Assembly (NCBI GenBank): GCA_027083475.1
Contig: JALWON010000220.1
Location: 1-5,182 of the forward strand
Source: Sulfurimonas sp.
GTDB taxonomy: Bacteria > Campylobacterota > Campylobacteria > Campylobacterales > Sulfurimonadaceae
Direction of reading: 5' to 3'
DNA length: 5,182 nucleotides
Under the pieces are notes generated by a model. That model worked only from the letters and a program-made list of their open reading frames with translations, ran no database searches and had not been told where the DNA came from. Position 1 is the first letter of the stretch. The number at the start of each line of letters is the position of its first letter. Below are positions 1 through 5,145 of this stretch, piece after piece. Position numbers and translations under genes: made by a program.

Positions 1-176
1 AAGCTTCCTAAGGCATCTCCTGTAAGACACTCTGAATGGATGCGAACGATAGGAATGGCATCAAGATTTTCTTTATAAATGACAAGGTGTTCTTTTTGTC
101 CTTCTTGAAAGGCTTTGACTTTAAAATCACCAAATTTTGAAGGAAGATTGGCAACATTTGATATGCTTATATTCAT
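1..176 (-). CDS. ribA: GTP cyclohydrolase II (RibA), N-terminal part, cut by window edge
   Basis: GTP cyclohydrolase II catalyses the first step of riboflavin synthesis, opening GTP to a diaminopyrimidine with release of formate and diphosphate, in the cytoplasm. The minus strand reads from an ATG at 176 to the window edge without a stop, giving 58 residues that begin MNISISNVANLPSKFGDF. Residues 45-58 read RIHSECLTGDALGS, the family's first zinc-site motif; Cys50 corresponds to the first of the three zinc cysteines (the other two lie beyond the edge). The methionine sits directly before the RibA fold, so this is a stand-alone RibA rather than the C-terminal half of a RibBA fusion. The ribosome binding site is weak (AAAGA about 8 nt upstream). 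The gene diverges from hemB across 76 bp. I recall ribA next to hemB-argF in Campylobacter jejuni too. Identification is firm; only the downstream part is unseen. Confidence 0.9.
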   Translation of the reverse strand, partial: MNISISNVANLPSKFGDFKVKAFQEGQKEHLVIYKENLDAIPIVRIHSECLTGDALGS

Positions 177-217
177 TAATTTAATCTTTAAAAGGGTAAA
201 ATGTTTTCTTAAAAACG

Positions 218-226
218 ATTATATCA
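218..226 (-). promoter_or_regulatory. Extended -10 promoter for ribA
   Basis: On the minus strand this reads TGATATAAT, a perfect extended -10 (TGnTATAAT). Transcription would start near position 211, giving a leader of about 35 nt to the ribA ATG at 176. I see no good -35 at the usual distance, which is common for Campylobacterota promoters. The motif is read directly; its activity is inferred. Confidence 0.6.
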
Positions 227-252
227 AAATTGCTAGTAAATAAAGGTTAAAA

Positions 253-1224
253 ATGTTCCAAAGATTTCGTAGAACTCGTCTTAACAAACATCTTCGCTCT
301 CTTGTTCGAGAGACAAGTGTTAATGTAGAGGATTTTATCTATCCTCTTTTTATCAGAAGTGGCGAGGGGATTAAAACAGAAGTGGCTTCTATGCCGGGTG
401 TCTATCAGATGAGTATTGATGAGGCGATTAAGGAGTGTGAAACACTCAAAAGTCTTGGGCTTTACTCTATCATTTTATTTGGTATTCCTGATGTAAAAGA
501 TTCTGTAGGGAGTGATGCTGTGTGTGAACATGGGATTATTGCCTCAAGTGTGCGAGCTATTAAAGCAGCACACCCTGATATGTTTGTCGTGACTGATTTG
601 TGTTTTTGTGAGTATACCGACCATGGGCATTGTGGAATAATTGATGAAGAGCATGAAACGGTGCATAATGATGCGACTCTAGAACTCTCAGGGCAACAAG
701 CTCTTGTCCATGCAAAAGCAGGAGCCGATATGATAGCGCCTTCAGGCATGATGGACGGCATTATAGAGAGACTCAGAGAGGCACTTGATGGGGCAGGGTA
801 TGAGAACTTGCCTATTATGGCATACTCTACGAAGTTCGCAAGTGGGTATTATGGTCCATTTCGTGATGTGGCGGAGTCTACTCCGAGTTTTGGAGACCGT
901 GCAAGTTACCAGATGGATCCTGCAAACCGTCGAGAAGCGATTGCAGAGAGTATAAGCGATGAGGCGCAGGGGGCGGATATTTTGATGGTGAAACCTGCGC
1001 TTGCCTACCTTGACATTGTTCGTGAGATTAAAGACAATACACACTTGCCGATGGCGGTTTATAATGTAAGTGGTGAGTATGCTATGCTCAAATTTGCAGG
1101 GATGAATGACTTGATTGATTATGAGCGTGTGGTTATGGAAACAATGGTGGCGTTTAAGCGTGCGGGAGCGGATATTATTATCTCTTACCATGCAAAAGAA
1201 GTGGCAAAACTACTCCAAAAATAG
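253..1224 (+). CDS. hemB: Porphobilinogen synthase (delta-aminolevulinic acid dehydratase)
   Basis: HemB condenses two molecules of 5-aminolevulinate into porphobilinogen, the second common step of haem and tetrapyrrole synthesis, in the cytoplasm. The 323-residue product has the usual length and covers the whole TIM-barrel fold. The zinc-site cysteines are visible in DLCFCEYTDHGHCG (Cys117, Cys119, Cys127), so this is a zinc-dependent type rather than the aspartate-rich magnesium type. Both active-site lysines are present: Lys194 in AYSTKFASG and the Schiff-base Lys247 in ILMVKPALAYLD. The segment GDRASYQMDPANRREA (214-229) is also typical of the family. The start is supported by AAAGG 6 nt upstream. 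argF follows within ten bases, so the two are probably co-transcribed. hemJ, a later enzyme of the same pathway, lies at the other end of the window in a different operon. No defects are visible. Confidence 0.97.
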   Translation: MFQRFRRTRLNKHLRSLVRETSVNVEDFIYPLFIRSGEGIKTEVASMPGVYQMSIDEAIKECETLKSLGLYSIILFGIPDVKDSVGSDAVCEHGIIASSVRAIKAAHPDMFVVTDLCFCEYTDHGHCGIIDEEHETVHNDATLELSGQQALVHAKAGADMIAPSGMMDGIIERLREALDGAGYENLPIMAYSTKFASGYYGPFRDVAESTPSFGDRASYQMDPANRREAIAESISDEAQGADILMVKPALAYLDIVREIKDNTHLPMAVYNVSGEYAMLKFAGMNDLIDYERVVMETMVAFKRAGADIIISYHAKEVAKLLQK

Positions 1225-1233
1225 GAACAGATG

Positions 1234-2157
1234 ATGAGACATTTTTTAACACTCAAAGATTATAGTAAAGAAGAGATTTTAGAGATTGTAGATATTGGTT
1301 TAGAAATCAAAAAAAATCTGAAAAATGGTATCTATAATAAAGAGTTAGAAAACCAAACCTTAGCGATGATTTTTGAAAAAAGTTCCACGCGAACACGTGT
1401 GAGTTTTGAGACGGGAATGTACCAGCTTGGCGGGCATGCCCTTTTTCTCTCTAATCGTGATATTCACTTAGGACGCGGCGAGCCCGTCAAAGATACTGCC
1501 CGTGTGATTTCGAGTATGTGTGACATGGTGATGATACGCACCTTCGCACACTCTATGATAGAAGAGTTTGCCGCTTACTCAAAAGTACCCGTCATCAATG
1601 GACTCACAGACTCTTACCACCCTGTGCAACTCCTTGCAGATTATATGACCATTAAAGAGTATGGGCTTGAAAAAGATTTGATTGTGTCCTATGTAGGTGA
1701 TGGTAACAACATGACACACTCTTGGATTATGCTTGCTGCTAAACTTGGCTTTGAGCTGAGAATTGCAACACCACAAGGGTATGAGGTTGATGCAAAAGTG
1801 CTTGAAGAGGGAATGCAAATTGCGAAAAAAAGTGGTGCCGTCATACGAGTATGCCATGATCCAAAAGAGTCTGTTAAGGGGGCGACTATAGTCACCACAG
1901 ATACTTGGGCTTCTATGGGACAAGAGGCTGAAAAAGAGCAACGAATCAAAGATTTTGAAGGATTTATGGTAGATGACTTGATGATGTGTATCGCCGCAAA
2001 AGATGCAAAGTTTTTACACTGTCTCCCAGCTTACAGAGGGCAAGAGGTGAGTGAATCAGTCCTTGAAGGGCATGCCCAAATTGTTTTTGATGAAGCAGAA
2101 AACAGACTCCATGCACAAAAAGGGCTGATGGTGTGGCTCGATAGACAAAGAGGGTAA
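1234..2157 (+). CDS. argF: Ornithine carbamoyltransferase
   Basis: ArgF transfers the carbamoyl group from carbamoyl phosphate to ornithine, making citrulline for arginine biosynthesis; it is a cytoplasmic trimer in this family. The 307-residue product carries the expected motifs in order: SSTRTR (50-55) and HPVQ (129-132) for carbamoyl phosphate, DTWASMG (223-229, the ornithine-side SMG loop) and HCLPA (262-266) with the catalytic cysteine. HPVQ has valine where many homologues have cysteine or threonine; the flanking His, Pro and Gln are intact. Two ATGs stand in tandem at 1231 and 1234. I chose the second because AGGA at 1223-1226 is then 7 nt away rather than 4, and MRHFLTL resembles the usual start. 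The ribosome binding site overlaps the hemB stop codon, which implies co-transcription. The last codons contain the -35 element of the following toxin-antitoxin promoter. Confidence 0.95.
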   Translation: MRHFLTLKDYSKEEILEIVDIGLEIKKNLKNGIYNKELENQTLAMIFEKSSTRTRVSFETGMYQLGGHALFLSNRDIHLGRGEPVKDTARVISSMCDMVMIRTFAHSMIEEFAAYSKVPVINGLTDSYHPVQLLADYMTIKEYGLEKDLIVSYVGDGNNMTHSWIMLAAKLGFELRIATPQGYEVDAKVLEEGMQIAKKSGAVIRVCHDPKESVKGATIVTTDTWASMGQEAEKEQRIKDFEGFMVDDLMMCIAAKDAKFLHCLPAYRGQEVSESVLEGHAQIVFDEAENRLHAQKGLMVWLDRQRG

Positions 2158-2170
2158 AAAGTGCTATAAT
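2142..2170 (+). promoter_or_regulatory. Sigma-70 promoter of the toxin-antitoxin operon
   Basis: TAGACA at 2142-2147 matches the -35 consensus at five of six positions. After a 17-bp spacer comes TATAAT at 2165-2170, preceded by TG at 2162-2163, so the element is a full extended -10 (TGCTATAAT). The -35 lies inside the last codons of argF and the -10 lies 7 bp after the argF stop. Transcription should start near 2176-2177, giving a leader of roughly 22 nt. It is the strongest-looking promoter in the window. The elements are read directly; activity is inferred. Confidence 0.8.
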
Positions 2171-2187
2171 TGTCAATATATTGACAA
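2170..2187. promoter_or_regulatory. Perfect 18-bp palindrome, likely antitoxin/toxin-antitoxin operator
   Basis: TTGTCAATATATTGACAA is a perfect palindrome with 9-bp arms and no spacer. It overlaps the last base of the -10, covers the expected transcription start and ends at the ribosome binding site of the antitoxin gene. YefM-family antitoxins are known to bind palindromes in their own promoters and to repress more tightly as a complex with the toxin, so this is probably the autoregulatory operator. A related half-site, GATAGACAA at 2140-2148 (7 of 9 matches to the right arm), overlaps the -35 element and could be an accessory contact. Binding itself is inferred. Confidence 0.75.
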
Positions 2188-2198
2188 GAGGAGTGCTC

Positions 2199-2450
2199 AT
2201 GCAAGCTGTTTTATACTCACAAGCAAGAAATAATTTACGAGAGATTATTAATAAAGTGTGTGATAATGTTGAAGAATTTCTTATTACAACCAAAGAGAAA
2301 CAGTCTGTTGTCCTAATATCGCAAGAGGAGTATAACTCTATGAAAGAGACACTCTATCTACTCTCTTCGAGGCAAAATAGAGAGAGGCTCCTCGATGCGG
2401 TGGATGAGATAGAAAATAGTGCCTTTATAAGAAAGGAAATTGCATTGTGA
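2199..2450 (+). CDS. yefM: Antitoxin of the YefM/Phd family
   Basis: The 83-residue product is a type II antitoxin that should bind and neutralise the YoeB-type toxin encoded next to it and repress their shared promoter. The N-terminal part (about 1-50) is the YefM/Phd DNA-binding and dimerisation domain: MQAVLYSQARNNLREII, then EEFLITTKEKQSVVLISQEEYNSMKET, close to the pattern I recall for E. coli YefM (SYSEARQNL, LMSLEEYNSLEET). The C-terminal third is charged and probably disordered until it wraps around the toxin. I chose the ATG at 2199 because AAGAGGAG (2186-2193) lies 5 nt upstream. An in-frame TTG at 2181 would extend the protein by six residues but lies inside the palindrome and before that ribosome binding site. 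The stop overlaps the toxin start by 4 nt (GTGA), indicating translational coupling. Axe of Axe-Txe is an equally suitable name. Confidence 0.9.
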   Translation: MQAVLYSQARNNLREIINKVCDNVEEFLITTKEKQSVVLISQEEYNSMKETLYLLSSRQNRERLLDAVDEIENSAFIRKEIAL

Positions 2451-2707
2451 TACTTGGATTTTCTTCGTTAGCTTGGGAAGATTATTTGTATTGGCAAGAG
2501 CATGATAAAAAAGTTCTTAAACGTATCAATCTGCTTATAAAAGATATAAAAAGAAATCCTTACGACAAGGATGGGCTAGGAAAACCTGAAAAACTCAAAG
2601 AGAATTTTCATGATTACTACTCCCGACGCATTACATCAGAGCATCGACTTGTATATAAGATAGTCGATGATTTACTAGTTATAGCACAATGTAGGTTTCA
2701 TTATTAG
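2447..2707 (+). CDS. yoeB: YoeB/Txe-family mRNA interferase toxin
   Basis: This 86-residue protein is a RelE-superfamily endoribonuclease. Its family cleaves mRNA in the A site of the translating ribosome, halting protein synthesis when the antitoxin is degraded. The match to E. coli YoeB is recognisable along the full length: AWEDYLYWQEHDKKVLKRIN (9-28), GKPEKLK (45-51), SRRITSEHRLVYKI (59-72) and the terminal CRFHY. The residues equivalent to YoeB Glu46, Arg65, His83 and Tyr84 are all present as Glu48, Arg67, His85 and Tyr86, so the toxin looks intact and active. It starts at a GTG inside the antitoxin stop (GTGA overlap), with AGGA about 9 nt upstream, so its translation probably depends on that of the antitoxin. 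Its TAG overlaps the end of convergent trpS by 4 bp. Confidence 0.95.
   Translation: MILGFSSLAWEDYLYWQEHDKKVLKRINLLIKDIKRNPYDKDGLGKPEKLKENFHDYYSRRITSEHRLVYKIVDDLLVIAQCRFHY
2642..2669. repeat. 8-bp perfect inverted repeat inside the toxin gene
   Basis: CATCGACT at 2642-2649 and AGTCGATG at 2662-2669 are perfect inverted repeats with a 12-base loop. The repeat is in codons for toxin residues 66-75. On the other strand it lies 35-62 nt beyond the trpS stop, so it could form a hairpin in a trpS read-through transcript. There is no following run of T on either strand, so it is not a convincing intrinsic terminator, and a repeat of this size can arise by chance in a window this long. Confidence 0.3.
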
Positions 2708-3669
2708 TATAAAATCCCCGTAGCCGTTCTTATTTTCTCCATCATAGGAGCTGCTATATTTTTCGCTTTATCTGCCCCGTTTTGTAAAATTGCTCTTACT
2801 TCATTTTGGTTGTTGAGGTAGTAGTCGCGTTTTTCGCGGTAAGGGGTAAAATAATCCCACATTACTTCGGCAAGATAGATTTTAAAATGCCCATGCCCCT
2901 CACCACCAGCTTTGTAACGATTTTGTAAAGAGATGAGTTCTTCCTCATTTAAAAAGAGTTTTGCCATGTTGTAAACATTACAGTTTGCATACTCTTTTGG
3001 CTCCTCTAAGGCGATTTGTTCTGTGACAATTTTTTTAATGGTTTTGAGTTGTTTTTTCTCTTCACCAAAAATATTGACAGTATTTTTGTAACTTTTTGAC
3101 ATTTTTTGTCCATCGGTTCCTGGTACTGTAGCTACATTTTCTTCTACTTTAAACGCAGGTATTTTAAAAATATCTCCGTATTGGTTATTAAACTTTATCG
3201 CAATATCGCGAGCAATTTCTACATGTTGGATTTGGTCTTTTCCAACAGGAATGATGTCAGGAGAGTAGAGTAAAATATCGGCTGCCATAAGCACAGGATA
3301 AGAAAAAAGAGAGTGGTTTGCTGCAATGCCTTTGGCGGTTTTATCTTTGTAACTGTGTGCACGCTCAAGCAGACCCATCGGTGTAAACGCAGAGAGTATC
3401 CAGTAGAGTTCTAAAACTTCTTTGACATCAGATTGTACCCAAAAAGTAGATTTTTCAGGGTCAATACCTAAACTTAAAAAGTCTGTTGCGGTTTGCATGG
3501 TCAGTTTTGCAAGGGCTTCGCCACCATTACCACTACTCATCGCATGGTAGTTAGCGATAAACGCAAAAGTTTCACTTTTCTTTTGTGCATCTACCATCTG
3601 TTTGATAGAACCAAAATAGTTGCCAATATGTAAGTCTCCAGAGGGTTGTATACCTGTTAATACTCTCAT
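2704..3669 (-). CDS. trpS: Tryptophanyl-tRNA synthetase
   Basis: TrpS charges tRNA(Trp) with tryptophan using ATP; it is a cytoplasmic class Ic synthetase. The 321-residue product has the normal bacterial length. The N-terminus MRVLTGIQPSGDLHIGN carries the class I HIGH-type signature as HIGN (14-17). The segment PVLMAADILLYSPDIIPVGK (125-144), followed by DQIQHVEIARDIA, is the conserved tryptophan-pocket region, and the KMSKS loop is at 189-193. An in-frame TTG at 3687 would add six residues, but the ATG at 3669 fits the family start. The best ribosome binding site, GAGGA (3685-3681 on this strand), is 11 nt upstream of that ATG, slightly far, and a three-codon reading frame lies between them. 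It diverges from hpf, and its stop overlaps the toxin's stop in tail-to-tail orientation. Confidence 0.96.
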   Translation of the reverse strand: MRVLTGIQPSGDLHIGNYFGSIKQMVDAQKKSETFAFIANYHAMSSGNGGEALAKLTMQTATDFLSLGIDPEKSTFWVQSDVKEVLELYWILSAFTPMGLLERAHSYKDKTAKGIAANHSLFSYPVLMAADILLYSPDIIPVGKDQIQHVEIARDIAIKFNNQYGDIFKIPAFKVEENVATVPGTDGQKMSKSYKNTVNIFGEEKKQLKTIKKIVTEQIALEEPKEYANCNVYNMAKLFLNEEELISLQNRYKAGGEGHGHFKIYLAEVMWDYFTPYREKRDYYLNNQNEVRAILQNGADKAKNIAAPMMEKIRTATGILY

Positions 3670-3698
3670 TCTCTCATATTTCCTCAAATTTTTTTCGT

Positions 3699-3707
3699 AT
3701 TATACCA
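3699..3707 (-). promoter_or_regulatory. Extended -10 promoter for trpS
   Basis: On the minus strand this reads TGGTATAAT, a perfect extended -10. Transcription would begin near 3692, leaving about 23 nt before the trpS ATG at 3669, enough to include the GAGGA ribosome binding site. The -35 region (TAACAA at 3727-3722) matches poorly. Activity is inferred. Confidence 0.65.
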
Positions 3708-3722
3708 ATTTCAGCTTCGTTT

Positions 3723-3731
3723 TGTTACTAT
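3723..3731 (+). promoter_or_regulatory. Candidate extended -10 promoter for hpf
   Basis: TGTTACTAT fits the extended form TGnTAnnAT (4 of 6 in the hexamer, including the most conserved T, A and final T). Transcription would start near 3738, giving a leader of about 42 nt to the hpf ATG. TATAAA at 3741-3746 is an alternative -10 with its TG one base out of register. I see no sigma-54 GG/GC pair of the type that drives hpf in some other bacteria. It lies 18 bp from the divergent trpS -10, so the two promoters could interfere. Confidence 0.4.
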
Positions 3732-3779
3732 ATGTATGGATATAAAGAGTCAAAAAGATTCTTTATCAAAGGATTTACA

Positions 3780-4109
3780 ATGAACTTACAAATTCGCGCA
3801 AAAGATGTAACCCTTACAGAGGCTACAAAAGCACATATTGGTTCGGCTGTTGAAGCTTTTAGAAAATACTCTTTAGATATTACAAGTATTAATTGTATTG
3901 TTGCTAAAGAGAAAAAAGGTGTTATGGTAGAATTCGATATTAAAATCGCCCATGCACAGCCTATTGTAATCTCTCAAGGAGATGATGTTTTAGATGCTGC
4001 AATTGATTTGTCGATAGACAGAGCATGTAAAGCACTTCGCCGTTTTCATGATAAAATTGTTTCTCATAAAGCAAACTCTATTAAAGATTTGGAGACAATC
4101 GACGCTTAA
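3780..4109 (+). CDS. hpf: Ribosome hibernation-promoting factor (HPF/RaiA family, short form)
   Basis: Proteins of this family bind the decoding centre of the 30S subunit and silence ribosomes in stationary phase or starvation. The 109-residue product is a single S30AE-type domain: MNLQIRAKDVTLTEATKAHI (1-20, first strand and helix), the middle strands including GVMVEFDIKIAHAQPIVI, then DDVLDAAIDLSIDRACKALRRFHDKIVSHK (68-97), the basic second helix that contacts rRNA. The C-terminal dimerisation domain of the long HPF form is absent, so this is the short type, between E. coli HPF and YfiA in length. The ATG at 3780 has AAAGGA 6 nt upstream. An upstream in-frame ATG at 3732 would add 16 residues without family similarity and lies over the promoter region. 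A secreted protein gene follows after 14 bp, probably in the same transcript. Confidence 0.92.
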   Translation: MNLQIRAKDVTLTEATKAHIGSAVEAFRKYSLDITSINCIVAKEKKGVMVEFDIKIAHAQPIVISQGDDVLDAAIDLSIDRACKALRRFHDKIVSHKANSIKDLETIDA

Positions 4110-4123
4110 TTGAAGGAAGCTAT

Positions 4124-4726
4124 TTGAAAATTTTCGTTTCATTACTACTGTTATTTAGTTTTTATGCAGACGCACAAGAGAAGTACTCTATGCGTCTTGT
4201 ATATGGTCAAGCCACAACAAACTCTTTGTTAAAGGTGGTGACTGGAAGAGTTGGGTCTCATCCTGAAAATCTGCATACTCTTGCCCTTGATGGTGGGTAT
4301 TTACTCACACAAAATCTGTTTGATTTACCTGTAGATATTTATCTCAAAGGCGGAGTTTCCTACTTTAATGAAGGAGCCTATGATGATACTTATGAAATGC
4401 TGACATATGTAAAAGCATTTTATAATGTAGATTTTGCAGACAATCGTATGCGTTTTGGTTTTGGTGAAGGAGTCTCTTATACGACCTCTTTACTCGAAGC
4501 TGAACGTTATGAATCTTCACAAGATGGTGGTAATACCTCGAAGTTTTTGAATTATTTGGACATTAGTATTGATTTTGATATCGGAAAATTTTTAGGTTCT
4601 CCCCTGTGGGAAGAGACCTATGTTGGTATTTTACTCAAGCACCGTTCAGGAATTTACGGGCTTATTAACAATGTAGCCAATGGTGGTTCCAACTATAACA
4701 GTATCTATTTTGAGAGGAATTTTTAA
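4124..4726 (+). CDS. Predicted outer-membrane beta-barrel protein, weakly PagL-like
   Basis: I do not recognise this gene with certainty. The 200-residue product starts with a Sec signal peptide (MKIFVSLLLLFSFYADA, likely cleaved after Ala17 before QEK). The mature part has alternating aromatic and polar stretches and ends in phenylalanine (YFERNF), the usual signature of an outer-membrane barrel handled by the BAM complex. The C-terminal segment GILLKHRSGIYGLI followed by NGGSN resembles lipid A deacylase (PagL/acyloxyacyl hydrolase-like) barrels, where a His-x-Ser pair is catalytic; here this would be His173 and Ser175. The PagL glutamate expected 12 residues after the serine is not there (Gly187), so activity is doubtful and the protein may be structural or use another acid. 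The start is TTG, supported by AAGGA 6 nt upstream and by the signal peptide beginning there. Its stop shares a base with the hemJ start, implying coupled expression. Confidence 0.75.
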   Translation: MKIFVSLLLLFSFYADAQEKYSMRLVYGQATTNSLLKVVTGRVGSHPENLHTLALDGGYLLTQNLFDLPVDIYLKGGVSYFNEGAYDDTYEMLTYVKAFYNVDFADNRMRFGFGEGVSYTTSLLEAERYESSQDGGNTSKFLNYLDISIDFDIGKFLGSPLWEETYVGILLKHRSGIYGLINNVANGGSNYNSIYFERNF

Positions 4727-5145
4727 TGTATGAATGGACACTCTGGTTTCATGTAATCTCTTTTATCTCTTGGTTTGCCGTTCTTTTTTACCTGCCGAGA
4801 CTTTTTGTCTATCATGCAGAAAATATTGATAATGCAGGTTTTGTGGAGGTAGCAAAAATTCAAGAGATGAAACTTTTTAAGTATATTGGAGTGCCTGCTA
4901 TGTGGGCAACCATTTTCAGTGGCTCATTTTTGATTTATCAAATTGGCTTTAGTGGTGGCTGGCTCCATGCAAAGCTTTTCTTTTTAGCACTTTTAATTGT
5001 GTTTTTTTACTCGATGAATAAGTACCGAATCGCATTTTTAGAAGATCGATGCACAAAAAGCGGAAAATTCTTTCGGATGTATAATGAAATTCCTACAATT
5101 TTAATGTTGTTGATTGTAGGTATGGTTGTGCTTAAACCATTTTAG
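4726..5145 (+). CDS. hemJ: Protoporphyrinogen IX oxidase HemJ, membrane protein
   Basis: HemJ oxidises protoporphyrinogen IX to protoporphyrin IX, the penultimate step of haem synthesis, in the inner membrane; it replaces HemG or HemY in many bacteria. The 139-residue product has the typical length and four hydrophobic segments at about 5-23, 53-73, 81-99 and 121-137. Family motifs are clear: WFHVISFISWFA (7-18) with the conserved His9 thought to bind haem, FYLPRLFVYHAE (21-32), GWLHAKL (78-84), NEIPT (120-124) and the terminal KPF. The ATG lies in the overlap TAATG with the preceding stop, with GAGAGGA 7 nt upstream, so translation is probably coupled to the outer-membrane protein gene. hemB, an earlier step of the same pathway, is in the window but in a separate operon. 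Confidence 0.92.
   Translation: MYEWTLWFHVISFISWFAVLFYLPRLFVYHAENIDNAGFVEVAKIQEMKLFKYIGVPAMWATIFSGSFLIYQIGFSGGWLHAKLFFLALLIVFFYSMNKYRIAFLEDRCTKSGKFFRMYNEIPTILMLLIVGMVVLKPF

Noticed and set aside
197..202. TAAAAT as hemB -10
   Set aside because: No TG extension and no -35 at the right distance; such hexamers are frequent in this AT-rich sequence, so I did not list it as a feature.
462..1191. Two minus-strand open frames opposite hemB (462-761 and 742-1191)
   Set aside because: They lie wholly inside a well-supported hemB, have no family resemblance and show biased composition expected of antisense shadow frames.
2181..2186. TTGACA as a second -35 element
   Set aside because: It matches the consensus but no -10 follows at 16-18 bp, and it is explained as part of the palindrome.
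2181..2198. TTG start giving a six-residue longer antitoxin
   Set aside because: It lies inside the palindrome, upstream of the good AAGAGGAG ribosome binding site, and the family protein begins at the ATG at 2199.
1579..2293. Minus-strand open frames across argF and the antitoxin start (1579-1941, 1689-1949, 1964-2293)
   Set aside because: They overlap argF and yefM, which are strongly supported on the other strand, and contain no recognisable motifs.
2737..2763. CTCC/GGAG hairpin plus T-rich stretch as terminator of the toxin operon
   Set aside because: The stem is only 4 bp and the T-rich stretch starts several bases after it; too weak to call.
3732..3779. Upstream ATG giving a 125-residue HPF
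   Set aside because: The extra 16 residues do not resemble the family N-terminus, and the ATG at 3780 has an ideal ribosome binding site.
3780..4109. Functional partnership between YoeB toxin and HPF because both act on ribosomes
   Set aside because: They are in separate operons on either side of trpS with their own promoters; proximity alone does not support a joint system.
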